Origin: Methanobacteriaceae archaeon | Lineage (GTDB): Archaea > Methanobacteriota > Methanobacteria > Methanobacteriales > Methanobacteriaceae | Length of the DNA: 15,366 bases | Reading direction: 5' to 3' | Assembly (NCBI GenBank): GCA_030681145.1 | Contig: JAUXXK010000319.1 | Coordinates: forward strand, 1-15,366 | In this document: positions 1 to 6,024 of the stretch, in pieces | Layout: every line of letters begins with the position of its first letter | Position numbering within the stretch: position 1 is the first letter of the stretch | Position numbers and translations under genes: made by a program | Notes under the pieces: generated by a model | What the model was told of the DNA's origin: nothing | Databases searched by the model: none | The model's input: only the letters and a program-made list of their open reading frames with translations

Positions 1-158
1 TAAATTGGATTAATTACCCATATTATAACAAGGCTATTTATTAAAATAAAATTCATAATAAAAAAATTAACTTCAAAGTTAATGTTTTATTATGTTTAAA
101 AGATTATAAGAACCCAAGCACAAAAAATGAATTAAATATTAGCTGATTTGATATTGGG

Positions 159-167
159 TATATATAC
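159..167 (+). promoter_or_regulatory. Putative TATA box of the aminotransferase gene
   Basis: TATATATAC lies about 45 bases before the preferred ATG at 210. Archaeal initiation about 25 bases downstream would start the transcript near 188 and give a leader of roughly 20 bases. This is inferred from sequence and spacing only. The remainder of 1-200 is AT-rich and holds no gene that I can support. Confidence 0.45.
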
Positions 168-209
168 TAACTTTTCTAAAATTTAAAATACTTTAATGAT
201 GTGAAAAAC

Positions 210-1364
210 ATGATTTCTCCTAAAAAATATGCCAAGGCAGCAAAAATACCGCCTAAGGGGTTTAAAACTACAAATGAATTTTTTGATCACGTTTTTAAAG
301 ATAAAGAAATTATATGGATGGGTCAAAATACCAACCATCTTTATGAAGATACCCCTATCAGGGATGCTATGATTAACTGTATCAATAGTAAGGAATATTG
401 TAAATATCCCCCGCCTGAAGGATTTCCTGAGCTTAAACAGTTGATATTAGAAGATCTGGGATTAAAAGGATTCGATATACTGATAACTGCGGGAGGAACA
501 GAATCTCTTCATCTATGTATGAATGATGTATTAGAACCTGAAAACAGTGTAATAACATGCGACCCTGGCTATTTGATTATAGATAATTTTGCCAGCAGAT
601 TCAGTGATAATGTGATTTCTGTGCCCATCTATAATGAGGATTGCGGATATAAACTCACTCCAAAACTTGTAAAAGAATACATGGATGAAAACACAAAACT
701 TATTTCATTAATAGATCCTTTAAATCCGTTAGGATCTTCTTATACTAAAGAAGAAATGGAAGAATTTGCTAAAATAGCTATTGAAAATGACATTTATCTT
801 CTACATGATATAACTTATCGGGAATTTGCCCGAGAACATCATTTAGCAGCAAATTTTGCTCCAAATCATACTATAACTATCTATAGTTTTTCTAAAATAT
901 TTGGAATGGCGGGTCTTCGAATTGGAGCCATAATTGGTATTCCTGAGATTATAAAATCTGTACGGAGCATTCTCATAAATGACTTAGGAACAAATGTTAT
1001 CTCCCAAGCAGGAGCTATAGCTGCACTAAAATCAAAAAATCAGTGGATCGATCATATTAAAAACACTACTCGTAATAATCAAAAGATTATAAAAGATGCT
1101 GTAGATCAAGTCGAAGGTGCGTTTATACCGGTTTATCCTTCTGATGGTAATATGCTTGCTATTGACCTTAAAGGTACTGGAATTGATCCTCAAGACATGA
1201 CTGATTATATGTTGGAACAAAATGTTTTCATAAGGCAAGGTTCATATACTAGCAAACTCTATGGTGATCGCTACATTCGACTAAGTTTTTCAGTTCCAGA
1301 AGAACATGTTAAAATATTTGCAGAGAAGTTTTTAGAGGCTGTGGATGTTTTAAGACCTATTTAA
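210..1364 (+). CDS. Class I/II PLP-dependent aminotransferase
   Basis: This is a cytoplasmic fold-type I aminotransferase of 384 residues, a normal length for the family. Seen: the glycine-rich AGGTES cofactor-phosphate segment near residues 94-99, an N-P pair in DPLNPLGS (about 169-176), the PLP-binding Asp in HDITYREF (about 199-206), and the Schiff-base lysine in SFSKIFGMAGLR (K229). A C-terminal YIRLSFS supplies the usual substrate-carboxylate arginine. Start choice: an in-frame GTG lies at 201, but GATGTGA (197-203) looks like the ribosome binding site of the ATG at 210, giving MISPKKYAK. Family knowledge suggests amino acid/2-oxoacid transamination, with aspartate or alanine aminotransferase the usual label in methanogens. 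The amino-donor specificity cannot be read from the sequence. It is a single gene convergent with ABCE1, with its own promoter. Confidence 0.88.
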   Translation: MISPKKYAKAAKIPPKGFKTTNEFFDHVFKDKEIIWMGQNTNHLYEDTPIRDAMINCINSKEYCKYPPPEGFPELKQLILEDLGLKGFDILITAGGTESLHLCMNDVLEPENSVITCDPGYLIIDNFASRFSDNVISVPIYNEDCGYKLTPKLVKEYMDENTKLISLIDPLNPLGSSYTKEEMEEFAKIAIENDIYLLHDITYREFAREHHLAANFAPNHTITIYSFSKIFGMAGLRIGAIIGIPEIIKSVRSILINDLGTNVISQAGAIAALKSKNQWIDHIKNTTRNNQKIIKDAVDQVEGAFIPVYPSDGNMLAIDLKGTGIDPQDMTDYMLEQNVFIRQGSYTSKLYGDRYIRLSFSVPEEHVKIFAEKFLEAVDVLRPI

Positions 1365-1365
1365 T

Positions 1366-1444
1366 CTTTTATTTTTGATTCCTTCCTTTTTTGAATAATT
1401 AGTTCAAAACCTCAAAAACTTTAATTTTTTTACTCATAAAAAAA
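1366..1444. terminator. Convergent T-tract terminators (aminotransferase / ABCE1)
   Basis: Between the two convergent genes, the plus strand carries T-rich runs at 1367-1376, 1387-1392 and 1425-1431. The minus strand carries a T7 run (A7 at 1438-1444 on plus), 54 bases past the ABCE1 stop. Methanobacteriales mostly terminate at oligo-T tracts, so both directions plausibly end here. Confidence 0.4.
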
Positions 1445-1497
1445 TTAATTATATATATTTATTTAAAATAAAATAGTTTTTATTTAAATAATCAAAT

Positions 1498-3276
1498 TTA
1501 ATCGTTTTTAATGTAATAGTATTCACCCATCTCCTTTTGTTTTCGATCAAGAAAACTGTTGTATTTATTAACCCGCGGGCGCTTTGTTTCCTTATCTCTA
1601 CGGAATGTAATGCCCACATCTGAAAGAAAACGATTCATAGAATCTCTAAGTGCTTTAGGGCTAGTAGAATGACCTTCTGATCCGGGGTGACCATGAAATA
1701 CCATGGCCCTATCAGATATGTAATCTATGAAAACTATGTCGTGATCGATAATGATAGATGCTGCATTTCTACTTTCTACTATTTTTCTAATGGTTCTTGA
1801 TGCAATCAATCTCTGTTCTACATCCAAAAATGCGGTGGGTTCATCAAGAACATAAATTTCAGCAGGTTGAGATAATGTAATTGCTACAGCAAGTCTTTGT
1901 AATTCCCCACCACTTAAATCACTTACTTGTTTATCTATTATTTCTTCTAGAGAAAATGGTTTCATTATTTCTGTTTTAAAGATATTGGTACCATAAGTAG
2001 GAGCGTTAGTGTATAAAAATTCCTGCACACTTCCTTCAAATTCGGAAGAGAGATATTGGGGCTTATAAGAAATATTCACTTTTTTGTTAATTTTTCCTTC
2101 ATCTGGTTTTTCCACTTCGGCCAACATTTTGGCAAATGTAGTTTTACCAATACCATTGGGTCCAAAAGCCGTAACAATTTCGTTGTGATATATTTTTCCT
2201 TGATCTGATTCTAGAGAGAATCCATCATAAGATTTTTTAAGATGGGAATATTCAGTTAAAACTTCACCTTCTTCTTCGGGGGTGGGGGGCCTTATCTGGA
2301 ATACTATGGCTTGTTTTCTAAATCTAACATTTTCTTCCCTTAAAAAACCATTTATATATGCATTTATACCAACTCTAACTCCCCTCATCTGAGAAACAAC
2401 ACCATAACCACCAGCTTTACCATATAAAACGTGAACATAATCTGATATGGCATCCAAAGCAGCTAAATCATGTTCAATAACCATAACTGATTTTCCATCT
2501 TCTGCCAGTTCCCTTATAACCTTTACAGCATTCAATCGCTGCCTTACATCTAACCATGATGTAGGCTCGTCAAAATAATAGAAATCTGCATCTTTTAAAA
2601 CAGCTGCTGCTATGGCAACTCTTTGCAGTTCTCCGCCACTTAACTTTGATATTTTCCGATTTAAAACAGGACGGATGTCTAAACTATCCAATACATTATC
2701 CATCTGATCACGTTCATCCACTTGATCCAGAAGGTTTTTAACTTCTCCTTTAACGTATTTCGGCAGTATGTCCACCATCTGGGGTTTATGAACAACTTTT
2801 AAGTCTTTATCGGACAATTTTTTAAAGTAATTTTGAAGTTGAGATCCTTTAAAATAATTTGTTACATCATCCCAAGTAATATCTTCATCATATTTTCCTA
2901 AATTAGGTTGCAGCTCTCCAGATAGAATTCGAATAATGGTTGATTTTCCAATTCCATTGGGTCCCAGCATACCCACTACAGAACCTTCACTTATATTGGG
3001 CATACCAAATAGCTCAAACATGTTCTGGCCATAACGGTGGATAGGATCTTCTAGTGCTTCAGGAAGATTAATAATATTTACTGCATCAAATGGACATCTT
3101 TTAGTACATATTCCGCATCCTGAACATAATTCTTCAGAAATTAATGGTTTTTTTGTCTTTTCATCGATTATAATAGTATCTTCATCCATCCTTACGCCGG
3201 GGCAATATTCAATGCACATATAACTGCACTTTTTGGGCTGGCATCTATCATGATCTAATATAGAAATTCTACTCAC
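1498..3276 (-). CDS. ABCE1/Rli ribosome-recycling ATPase
   Basis: This 592-residue protein is a full-length ABCE1 (Rli), the twin-ATPase that splits ribosomes after termination in archaea and eukaryotes. The N-terminal iron-sulfur domain has eight cysteines (C12, C17, C21, C25, C51, C54, C57, C61) for two [4Fe-4S] clusters. The first nucleotide-binding domain shows GPNGIGKST (105-113), LSGGELQR (212-219), a DEPTSWLD Walker B/D-loop and switch histidine H269. The second shows GPNGIGKTT (372-380), LSGGELQR (454-461), VLDEPTAFLD and H512. Both signature motifs are intact, so both ATP sites look active. The start is GTG, supported by GGTGAT three bases upstream and by the conserved MSRISILDHDRC beginning. 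It lies downstream of the histone gene on the same strand, separated by 328 bases with its own TATA-like element, so it is probably transcribed alone. Confidence 0.97.
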   Translation of the reverse strand: MSRISILDHDRCQPKKCSYMCIEYCPGVRMDEDTIIIDEKTKKPLISEELCSGCGICTKRCPFDAVNIINLPEALEDPIHRYGQNMFELFGMPNISEGSVVGMLGPNGIGKSTIIRILSGELQPNLGKYDEDITWDDVTNYFKGSQLQNYFKKLSDKDLKVVHKPQMVDILPKYVKGEVKNLLDQVDERDQMDNVLDSLDIRPVLNRKISKLSGGELQRVAIAAAVLKDADFYYFDEPTSWLDVRQRLNAVKVIRELAEDGKSVMVIEHDLAALDAISDYVHVLYGKAGGYGVVSQMRGVRVGINAYINGFLREENVRFRKQAIVFQIRPPTPEEEGEVLTEYSHLKKSYDGFSLESDQGKIYHNEIVTAFGPNGIGKTTFAKMLAEVEKPDEGKINKKVNISYKPQYLSSEFEGSVQEFLYTNAPTYGTNIFKTEIMKPFSLEEIIDKQVSDLSGGELQRLAVAITLSQPAEIYVLDEPTAFLDVEQRLIASRTIRKIVESRNAASIIIDHDIVFIDYISDRAMVFHGHPGSEGHSTSPKALRDSMNRFLSDVGITFRRDKETKRPRVNKYNSFLDRKQKEMGEYYYIKND

Positions 3277-3310
3277 TTTATCACCATAAATTTGAATTTA
3301 AACTTATTCA

Positions 3311-3319
3311 TAATATAAA
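3311..3319 (-). promoter_or_regulatory. Putative TATA box of the ABCE1 gene
   Basis: On the minus strand this reads TTTATATTA. It is centred about 39 bases before the GTG start, which predicts a transcript start near 3289 and a short leader that carries the GGTGAT ribosome binding site at 3280-3285. This is a spacing-based inference. Confidence 0.4.
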
Positions 3320-3570
3320 TTAATTAAAATGCATTAATAAGGCTATAATATTAATTAAAGCAATACTCAGCTTATAAAAATTAAGTTTAACATAATTAAA
3401 ATAACCATATAATATTTTAATTTTATTAGTTTATTAGTTTATCCTTTAAACTATTTGATTATTAATTATAGAAAAATTAGGGGAAATATAATATTTTTTA
3501 TTAATTACAGAATAGATAATTAATTAAAATTTTTTAATTAAAATATATTCAGCTTTTTTAAATAAATATT

Positions 3571-3587
3571 AAAAAAAAATAAAAAAA
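3571..3587 (-). terminator. Oligo-T terminator of the histone gene
   Basis: Read on the minus strand this is T7, A, T9, beginning 18 bases past the histone stop. A hairpin-free double T-tract like this is the usual intrinsic terminator form in Methanobacteriales. Confidence 0.6.
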
Positions 3588-3604
3588 GAATTTATAGAAT
3601 TAAC

Positions 3605-3811
3605 TCATATTTTTTTTACAGCTAATTCTATGTCTGATGCTTTAACGGTTTTTCTTCCAGCGTGTTTAGCTAATTTAACAGCTTCTAAAGCTAGTGTTTC
3701 GCCCGTTTCTTCTAAAGCTTTTGCTAAAGCTTCTCTTGCATCATCACTGATTCTTTGTGCACCGGCATTTTTTATGATACGTCCCACTGGTGCGACAGGT
3801 AATTCAGCCAT
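3605..3811 (-). CDS. Archaeal histone (HMf family)
   Basis: A 68-residue protein that is a single histone fold (short helix, long central helix, short helix). It dimerises and wraps DNA into archaeal nucleosome-like filaments. Seen: the MAELPVAPVGRIIKNAGAQR beginning and the RKTVKASD segment (R53, T55, D60), the conserved R-x-T-V-x-x-x-D loop that contacts DNA and links the dimer. The protein ends at AVKKI, without a tail, as is normal for HMf-type histones. The start is an ATG with a near-perfect GAGGTGAT ribosome binding site (3815-3822), suggesting strong translation as expected for an abundant chromatin protein. It is divergent from pth2. Which of the organism's histone paralogues it is cannot be told here. 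Confidence 0.97.
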   Translation of the reverse strand: MAELPVAPVGRIIKNAGAQRISDDAREALAKALEETGETLALEAVKLAKHAGRKTVKASDIELAVKKI

Positions 3812-3841
3812 AATATCACCTCATTTTTATCTAATACTCCA

Positions 3842-3855
3842 TACTATTTAAATTT
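3842..3855 (-). promoter_or_regulatory. Putative histone promoter (TATA-like element)
   Basis: The minus strand reads ATTTAAATAG-like sequence here, about 35-40 bases ahead of the histone ATG. The predicted transcript start is close to the ribosome binding site. Assigned by composition and spacing only. Confidence 0.35.
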
Positions 3856-3890
3856 ATTGTTTATATGGCTATTTTGGTGACTCATATTAG

Positions 3891-4000
3891 TTTTGTGACC
3901 CACCTAAATGATGTGGAGCTTAAGGTGACATGAGGATAATCTGATTATTTATGGGGGTGGTTCAAAATATCCCTACTTAGATTTTTGTACCTCGGCGAGA
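3891..4000. other. GC-elevated intergenic patch between histone and pth2
   Basis: By my count this stretch is about 40% G+C, clearly above the neighbouring intergenic DNA. It contains no ORF longer than about ten codons. It includes a GGTGAC element at 3924-3929 that repeats one at about 3875, a GGGGGTGG run near 3953-3960, and the palindrome CTCGGCGAG at 3991-3999. It could be an unknown small RNA, a leader, or a regulatory region shared by the divergent genes. I cannot assign it. Confidence 0.3.
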
Positions 4001-4074
4001 TTTACATGAAAAATTAATATGTCATAATCATCAGATAGTTGGATAGAAAACATGGATTTTTTTAAGGTGAAAAA

Positions 4075-4416
4075 ATGAAACAAGTTATTGTTATGAGGGC
4101 TGATATCAATATGAGCAGAGGCAAAATTGCTGCTCAAGCGTGTCATGCTGCTTTAGGATCATTTAAAAGAGCAAATATTAATGAAATTAAAAAATGGGAG
4201 ATTGAAGGCGAAAAAAAAGTTGTTTTGAAGGTTAATTCGCTGGAAGAGTTATTTGAAATTTTTGAGCTAATAAAGGCTGCGGATTTACCTAATTATCTAG
4301 TTCGTGATGCAGGTCATACTGAAATTCCCAGTTCTACGGTAACATGTTTGGGGGTTGGCCCTGATGATGACGAAAAAATAGATAAGATAACTCAAGACCT
4401 CAAGTTACTTAAATGA
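4075..4416 (+). CDS. pth2: Peptidyl-tRNA hydrolase, Pth2 type
   Basis: This 113-residue protein hydrolyses the ester bond of peptidyl-tRNAs released from stalled ribosomes, so that the tRNA can be reused. The length fits the archaeal/eukaryotic Pth2 family (about 115-120 residues), which is unrelated to bacterial Pth. Seen: the conserved GKIAAQACHAAL near residues 16-27, with its catalytic-site lysine K17, and the DAGHTEIPSSTVTCLGVGP signature at 78-96. The ATG is preceded by AAGGTGA (4064-4070) with normal spacing. It stands alone, divergent from the histone gene and 221 bases before mfnE. Its company of ABCE1 and EF-1 beta is a translation-maintenance cluster. Confidence 0.95.
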   Translation: MKQVIVMRADINMSRGKIAAQACHAALGSFKRANINEIKKWEIEGEKKVVLKVNSLEELFEIFELIKAADLPNYLVRDAGHTEIPSSTVTCLGVGPDDDEKIDKITQDLKLLK

Positions 4417-4554
4417 AGCAGATATATTTAAACAAGTTGGTTATTTATTTTATATAATAATTAATGCATTTATTCAGGAACATAATTTTAATCTTGGCCT
4501 GCTAGTTAATAAATTAAAAATGAAATAATCCCAATATATTTTAATGGAGTAAAT

Positions 4555-4562
4555 TTAAATAA
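4555..4562 (+). promoter_or_regulatory. Putative TATA box upstream of mfnE
   Basis: TTTAAATA lies about 80 bases before the mfnE ATG, which predicts a start near 4584. A perfect 7-bp inverted repeat TAAACTA-N6-TAGTTTA (4581-4600) sits at that position. Two copies of TTTAATGTAA (4570-4579 and 4597-4606) flank it. Confidence 0.35.
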
Positions 4563-4637
4563 AAATTTCTTTAATGTAAATAAACTAATTAAATAGTTTA
4601 ATGTAAGATAATTTTTTTAAATCTTGAGTTGATTTTT

Positions 4638-5294
4638 ATGGAATGGGTAATAAAAGTAGGTGGCAGCCTATTCCCGGAACATGCATTAAATTTGTTAAAG
4701 TCTTTTTCGGGAGAAAAGGTGATAGTAATATGCGGTGGGGGCGTTTTTGCTAATCATATTAGATATCACGATTCTAAAATGAATTTTTCTGCAACAGCTG
4801 CCCATGAATCTGCTATACTTTGTATGGATATAACTGCAAGACTTCTAGCAGACAAACTAGATAATGCTGAACATGTATCGGATCTTAGTACAGCTAAAAA
4901 GATAATTGAAAAAAATAAAATCCCCATACTGCTTCCTTCTAGAATAATGCATTATCTGGATCCACTGGAACATTCATGGAATGTTACATCAGATTCCATA
5001 TCATTTTACATTGCCAGATTGTTACAAGCAAAACTTTTAATAGCAACAGATGTAGATGGTATATATACCCGAAAACCATCTGCCAAAGATGCTAAACTTA
5101 TAAATAAAATTAGTGCTAAAAAACTACTATCTTTTGGTGAAACATCAATTGACACATCATTGGGCGAGCTTTTAATAGAATTCGGGTCTAATTGTTACGT
5201 TGTTAATGGAAAGTACCCTGATAGGGTGCTCTCTATTATTAATGCTTGTGCTGATGTTAAAAATACACAATACACACTAGTTAGAGGTGATTAA
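4638..5294 (+). CDS. mfnE: Amino-acid-kinase-family MfnE-like kinase (methanofuran biosynthesis)
   Basis: A 218-residue protein of the amino acid kinase superfamily. In methanogens the family member of this size and architecture, MfnE, phosphorylates [5-(aminomethyl)furan-3-yl]methyl phosphate to the diphosphate that is later joined to tyramine in methanofuran. Seen: the N-terminal KVGGSL (6-11) phosphate-binding lysine and glycines, ICGGGVFANH (31-40), SDSISF (118-123), and ATDVDGIYTRKPS (136-148), a typical nucleotide-binding strand-loop of this fold. It lacks regulatory domains. Start choice: a TTG at 4629 is in frame, but GAGTTGAT (4626-4633) is best read as the ribosome binding site of the ATG at 4638. 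The stop directly abuts the next gene. The assignment rests on family resemblance; aspartokinase, glutamate kinase and UMP kinase are less likely from length and motifs. Confidence 0.8.
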   Translation: MEWVIKVGGSLFPEHALNLLKSFSGEKVIVICGGGVFANHIRYHDSKMNFSATAAHESAILCMDITARLLADKLDNAEHVSDLSTAKKIIEKNKIPILLPSRIMHYLDPLEHSWNVTSDSISFYIARLLQAKLLIATDVDGIYTRKPSAKDAKLINKISAKKLLSFGETSIDTSLGELLIEFGSNCYVVNGKYPDRVLSIINACADVKNTQYTLVRGD

Positions 5295-5456
5295 ATGGAA
5301 AAAATAGAGTGTACATCATGTAAACAGGAAATACCTCTGGTAGAAACTTATGTTAAGTTTGAATGTCCTGAGTGTGAAGAAATTATTTACCGATGTCAGA
5401 AATGCCGAACTTTCGGACATATCTACACTTGCAAATGTGGTTTTAAAGGACCTTAA
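5295..5456 (+). CDS. Small double zinc-finger protein (HVO_2753-like)
   Basis: A 53-residue protein with eight cysteines arranged as C6-x2-C9, C24-x2-C27, C34-x2-C37 and C46-x-C48, enough for two zinc sites. The sequence starts MEKIECTSCKQEIP and ends YTCKCGFKGP. This matches the archaeal family of small zinc-ribbon proteins usually annotated as Zn-ribbon RNA-binding proteins, of which Haloferax HVO_2753 is a studied member. Its biochemical role is not settled. The ATG directly follows the mfnE stop (TAA-ATG), and its ribosome binding site GAGGTGAT (5284-5291) lies in the last mfnE codons, so the two are translationally coupled. EF-1 beta follows downstream; from memory this gene is next to EF-1 beta in other archaea too, which hints at a translation-related role. 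A stable hairpin overlaps its stop codon. Confidence 0.85.
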   Translation: MEKIECTSCKQEIPLVETYVKFECPECEEIIYRCQKCRTFGHIYTCKCGFKGP

Positions 5457-5507
5457 GTTTCAACTTTTTTAAGTTGCCAAACTTAATTTCTTAAATTTGA
5501 TTTTAAG
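5453..5507 (+). terminator. Tandem hairpins at the end of the mfnE/zinc-finger operon
   Basis: TTAAGTTT (5453-5460) pairs with AAACTTAA (5479-5486), and inside it CAACTT (5461-5466) pairs with AAGTTG (5471-5476). The result is a 14-bp stem with a CC bulge and a TTTT loop. The stop codon TAA (5454-5456) lies in the stem. A second hairpin, CTTAAA (5490-5495) with TTTAAG (5502-5507), follows. A terminator or an mRNA 3' stabilising structure is the likely role. Confidence 0.55.
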
Positions 5508-5575
5508 TAATTATTTATTCATTCCCCAATTTTCAAAAAATATATAAAAATACTGATTTTTTCTAAACCATAAAC

Positions 5576-5583
5576 TTATATAT
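5576..5583 (+). promoter_or_regulatory. TATA box of the EF-1 beta gene
   Basis: TTATATAT predicts transcription from about 5606, leaving a leader of about 90 bases. Its presence shows that EF-1 beta need not be read from mfnE. An AGTATTAC-type inverted repeat covers the predicted start. Confidence 0.5.
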
Positions 5584-5587
5584 CAAA

Positions 5588-5630
5588 AGTATTACATTTA
5601 GTAATAACATTTATTTATTCAGTATTACTA
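5588..5630 (+). promoter_or_regulatory. Operator-like AGTATTAC repeats at the EF-1 beta promoter
   Basis: AGTATTAC (5588-5595) and GTAATAAC (5601-5608) form an inverted repeat (TATTAC/GTAATA arms) just downstream of the TATA box. AGTATTACTA follows at 5621-5630 and is identical in ten bases to the core of the palindrome upstream of cbiM (13514-13523). The position over the predicted start fits a repressor site. The regulator is unknown. Confidence 0.35.
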
Positions 5631-5697
5631 TATTTTTTTGGGATGAATAAAGATATACAAATCAAAAAATAAAAAAATCTAAATTGGAGGTTATATT

Positions 5698-5967
5698 ATG
5701 GGTGAAGTAGTAACTACCATAAAACTAATGCCTGAAAGTCCTGATGTGGATTTAGAAAATATTAAAAAAAATATTGAATCTACCATGCCTGAAGGAACTG
5801 AACTACATCAAATTGAAGAAGAACCTATTGCTTTTGGCCTTGTTGCCTTAAATGTGATGGTTATAGTAGATGATGGTGAGGGTGGAACTGAAGAAGTAGA
5901 AACCAACCTAAAACAACTTGACGGTATAAGTAATATTGAAGTTGTTGATGTAAGAAGATTGATGTAG
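5698..5967 (+). CDS. Archaeal elongation factor 1 beta
   Basis: An 89-residue protein, the single-domain archaeal EF-1 beta. It is the guanine-nucleotide exchange factor that recharges EF-1 alpha with GTP during elongation. Length and fold (ferredoxin-like, beta-alpha-beta) match the family, which equals the C-terminal exchange domain of eukaryotic eEF1B. Seen: MGEVVTTIKLMPESPDVDLE at the start, the EEEPIAFGLVALNVMVIVDDGEGGTEEVE centre with the conserved P-I-A-F-G-L segment, and the NIEVVDVRRLM end. The ATG has a strong GGAGGT ribosome binding site (5686-5691). It has its own TATA box and is followed by a hairpin/T-tract, so it is probably monocistronic and highly expressed. Confidence 0.95.
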   Translation: MGEVVTTIKLMPESPDVDLENIKKNIESTMPEGTELHQIEEEPIAFGLVALNVMVIVDDGEGGTEEVETNLKQLDGISNIEVVDVRRLM

Positions 5968-5971
5968 CTGA

Positions 5972-6007
5972 TGTTTTTATTTTTTAATAAAGTTTAAAAA
6001 ACTTTTT
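5972..6007 (+). terminator. Terminator after EF-1 beta
   Basis: A T-rich run (5974-5985) is followed by the hairpin AAAGTTT-AAA-AAACTTT (5989-6005) and further Ts. It lies in the 57 bases between EF-1 beta and the permease gene and probably ends most EF-1 beta transcripts, with possible readthrough. Confidence 0.45.
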
Positions 6008-6024
6008 AATTATTAAATACACGG

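Larger units (their letters stand above)
3277..3604. other. AT-rich intergenic region between ABCE1 and histone genes
   Basis: These 328 bases are very AT-rich and contain no supportable ORF. They hold the ABCE1 promoter at the left and the histone terminator at the right. Low-complexity features include a direct doubling of TTTATTAG around 3423-3439. There is also a 10-bp A/T-only inverted repeat (arms 3520-3529 and 3532-3541) that could arise by composition alone. Confidence 0.6.

Noticed and set aside
3520..3541. 10-bp A/T inverted repeat in the ABCE1-histone gap
   Set aside because: Composed only of A and T in a region of extreme AT content; such symmetry is expected by chance.
3630..3851. 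73-codon plus-strand ORF opposite the histone gene
   Set aside because: It is an antisense shadow of the histone; the minus-strand protein is an unmistakable HMf histone with a strong ribosome binding site.
3908..3944. Possible C/D-box guide RNA (ATGATGT ... CTGA)
   Set aside because: The interval is too short and lacks convincing D' and C' boxes. The ends show no terminal stem.
3958..3980. tRNA-like GGTTCAAA element (T-loop resemblance)
   Set aside because: No matching acceptor, D or anticodon arms can be folded upstream, so it is not a tRNA.
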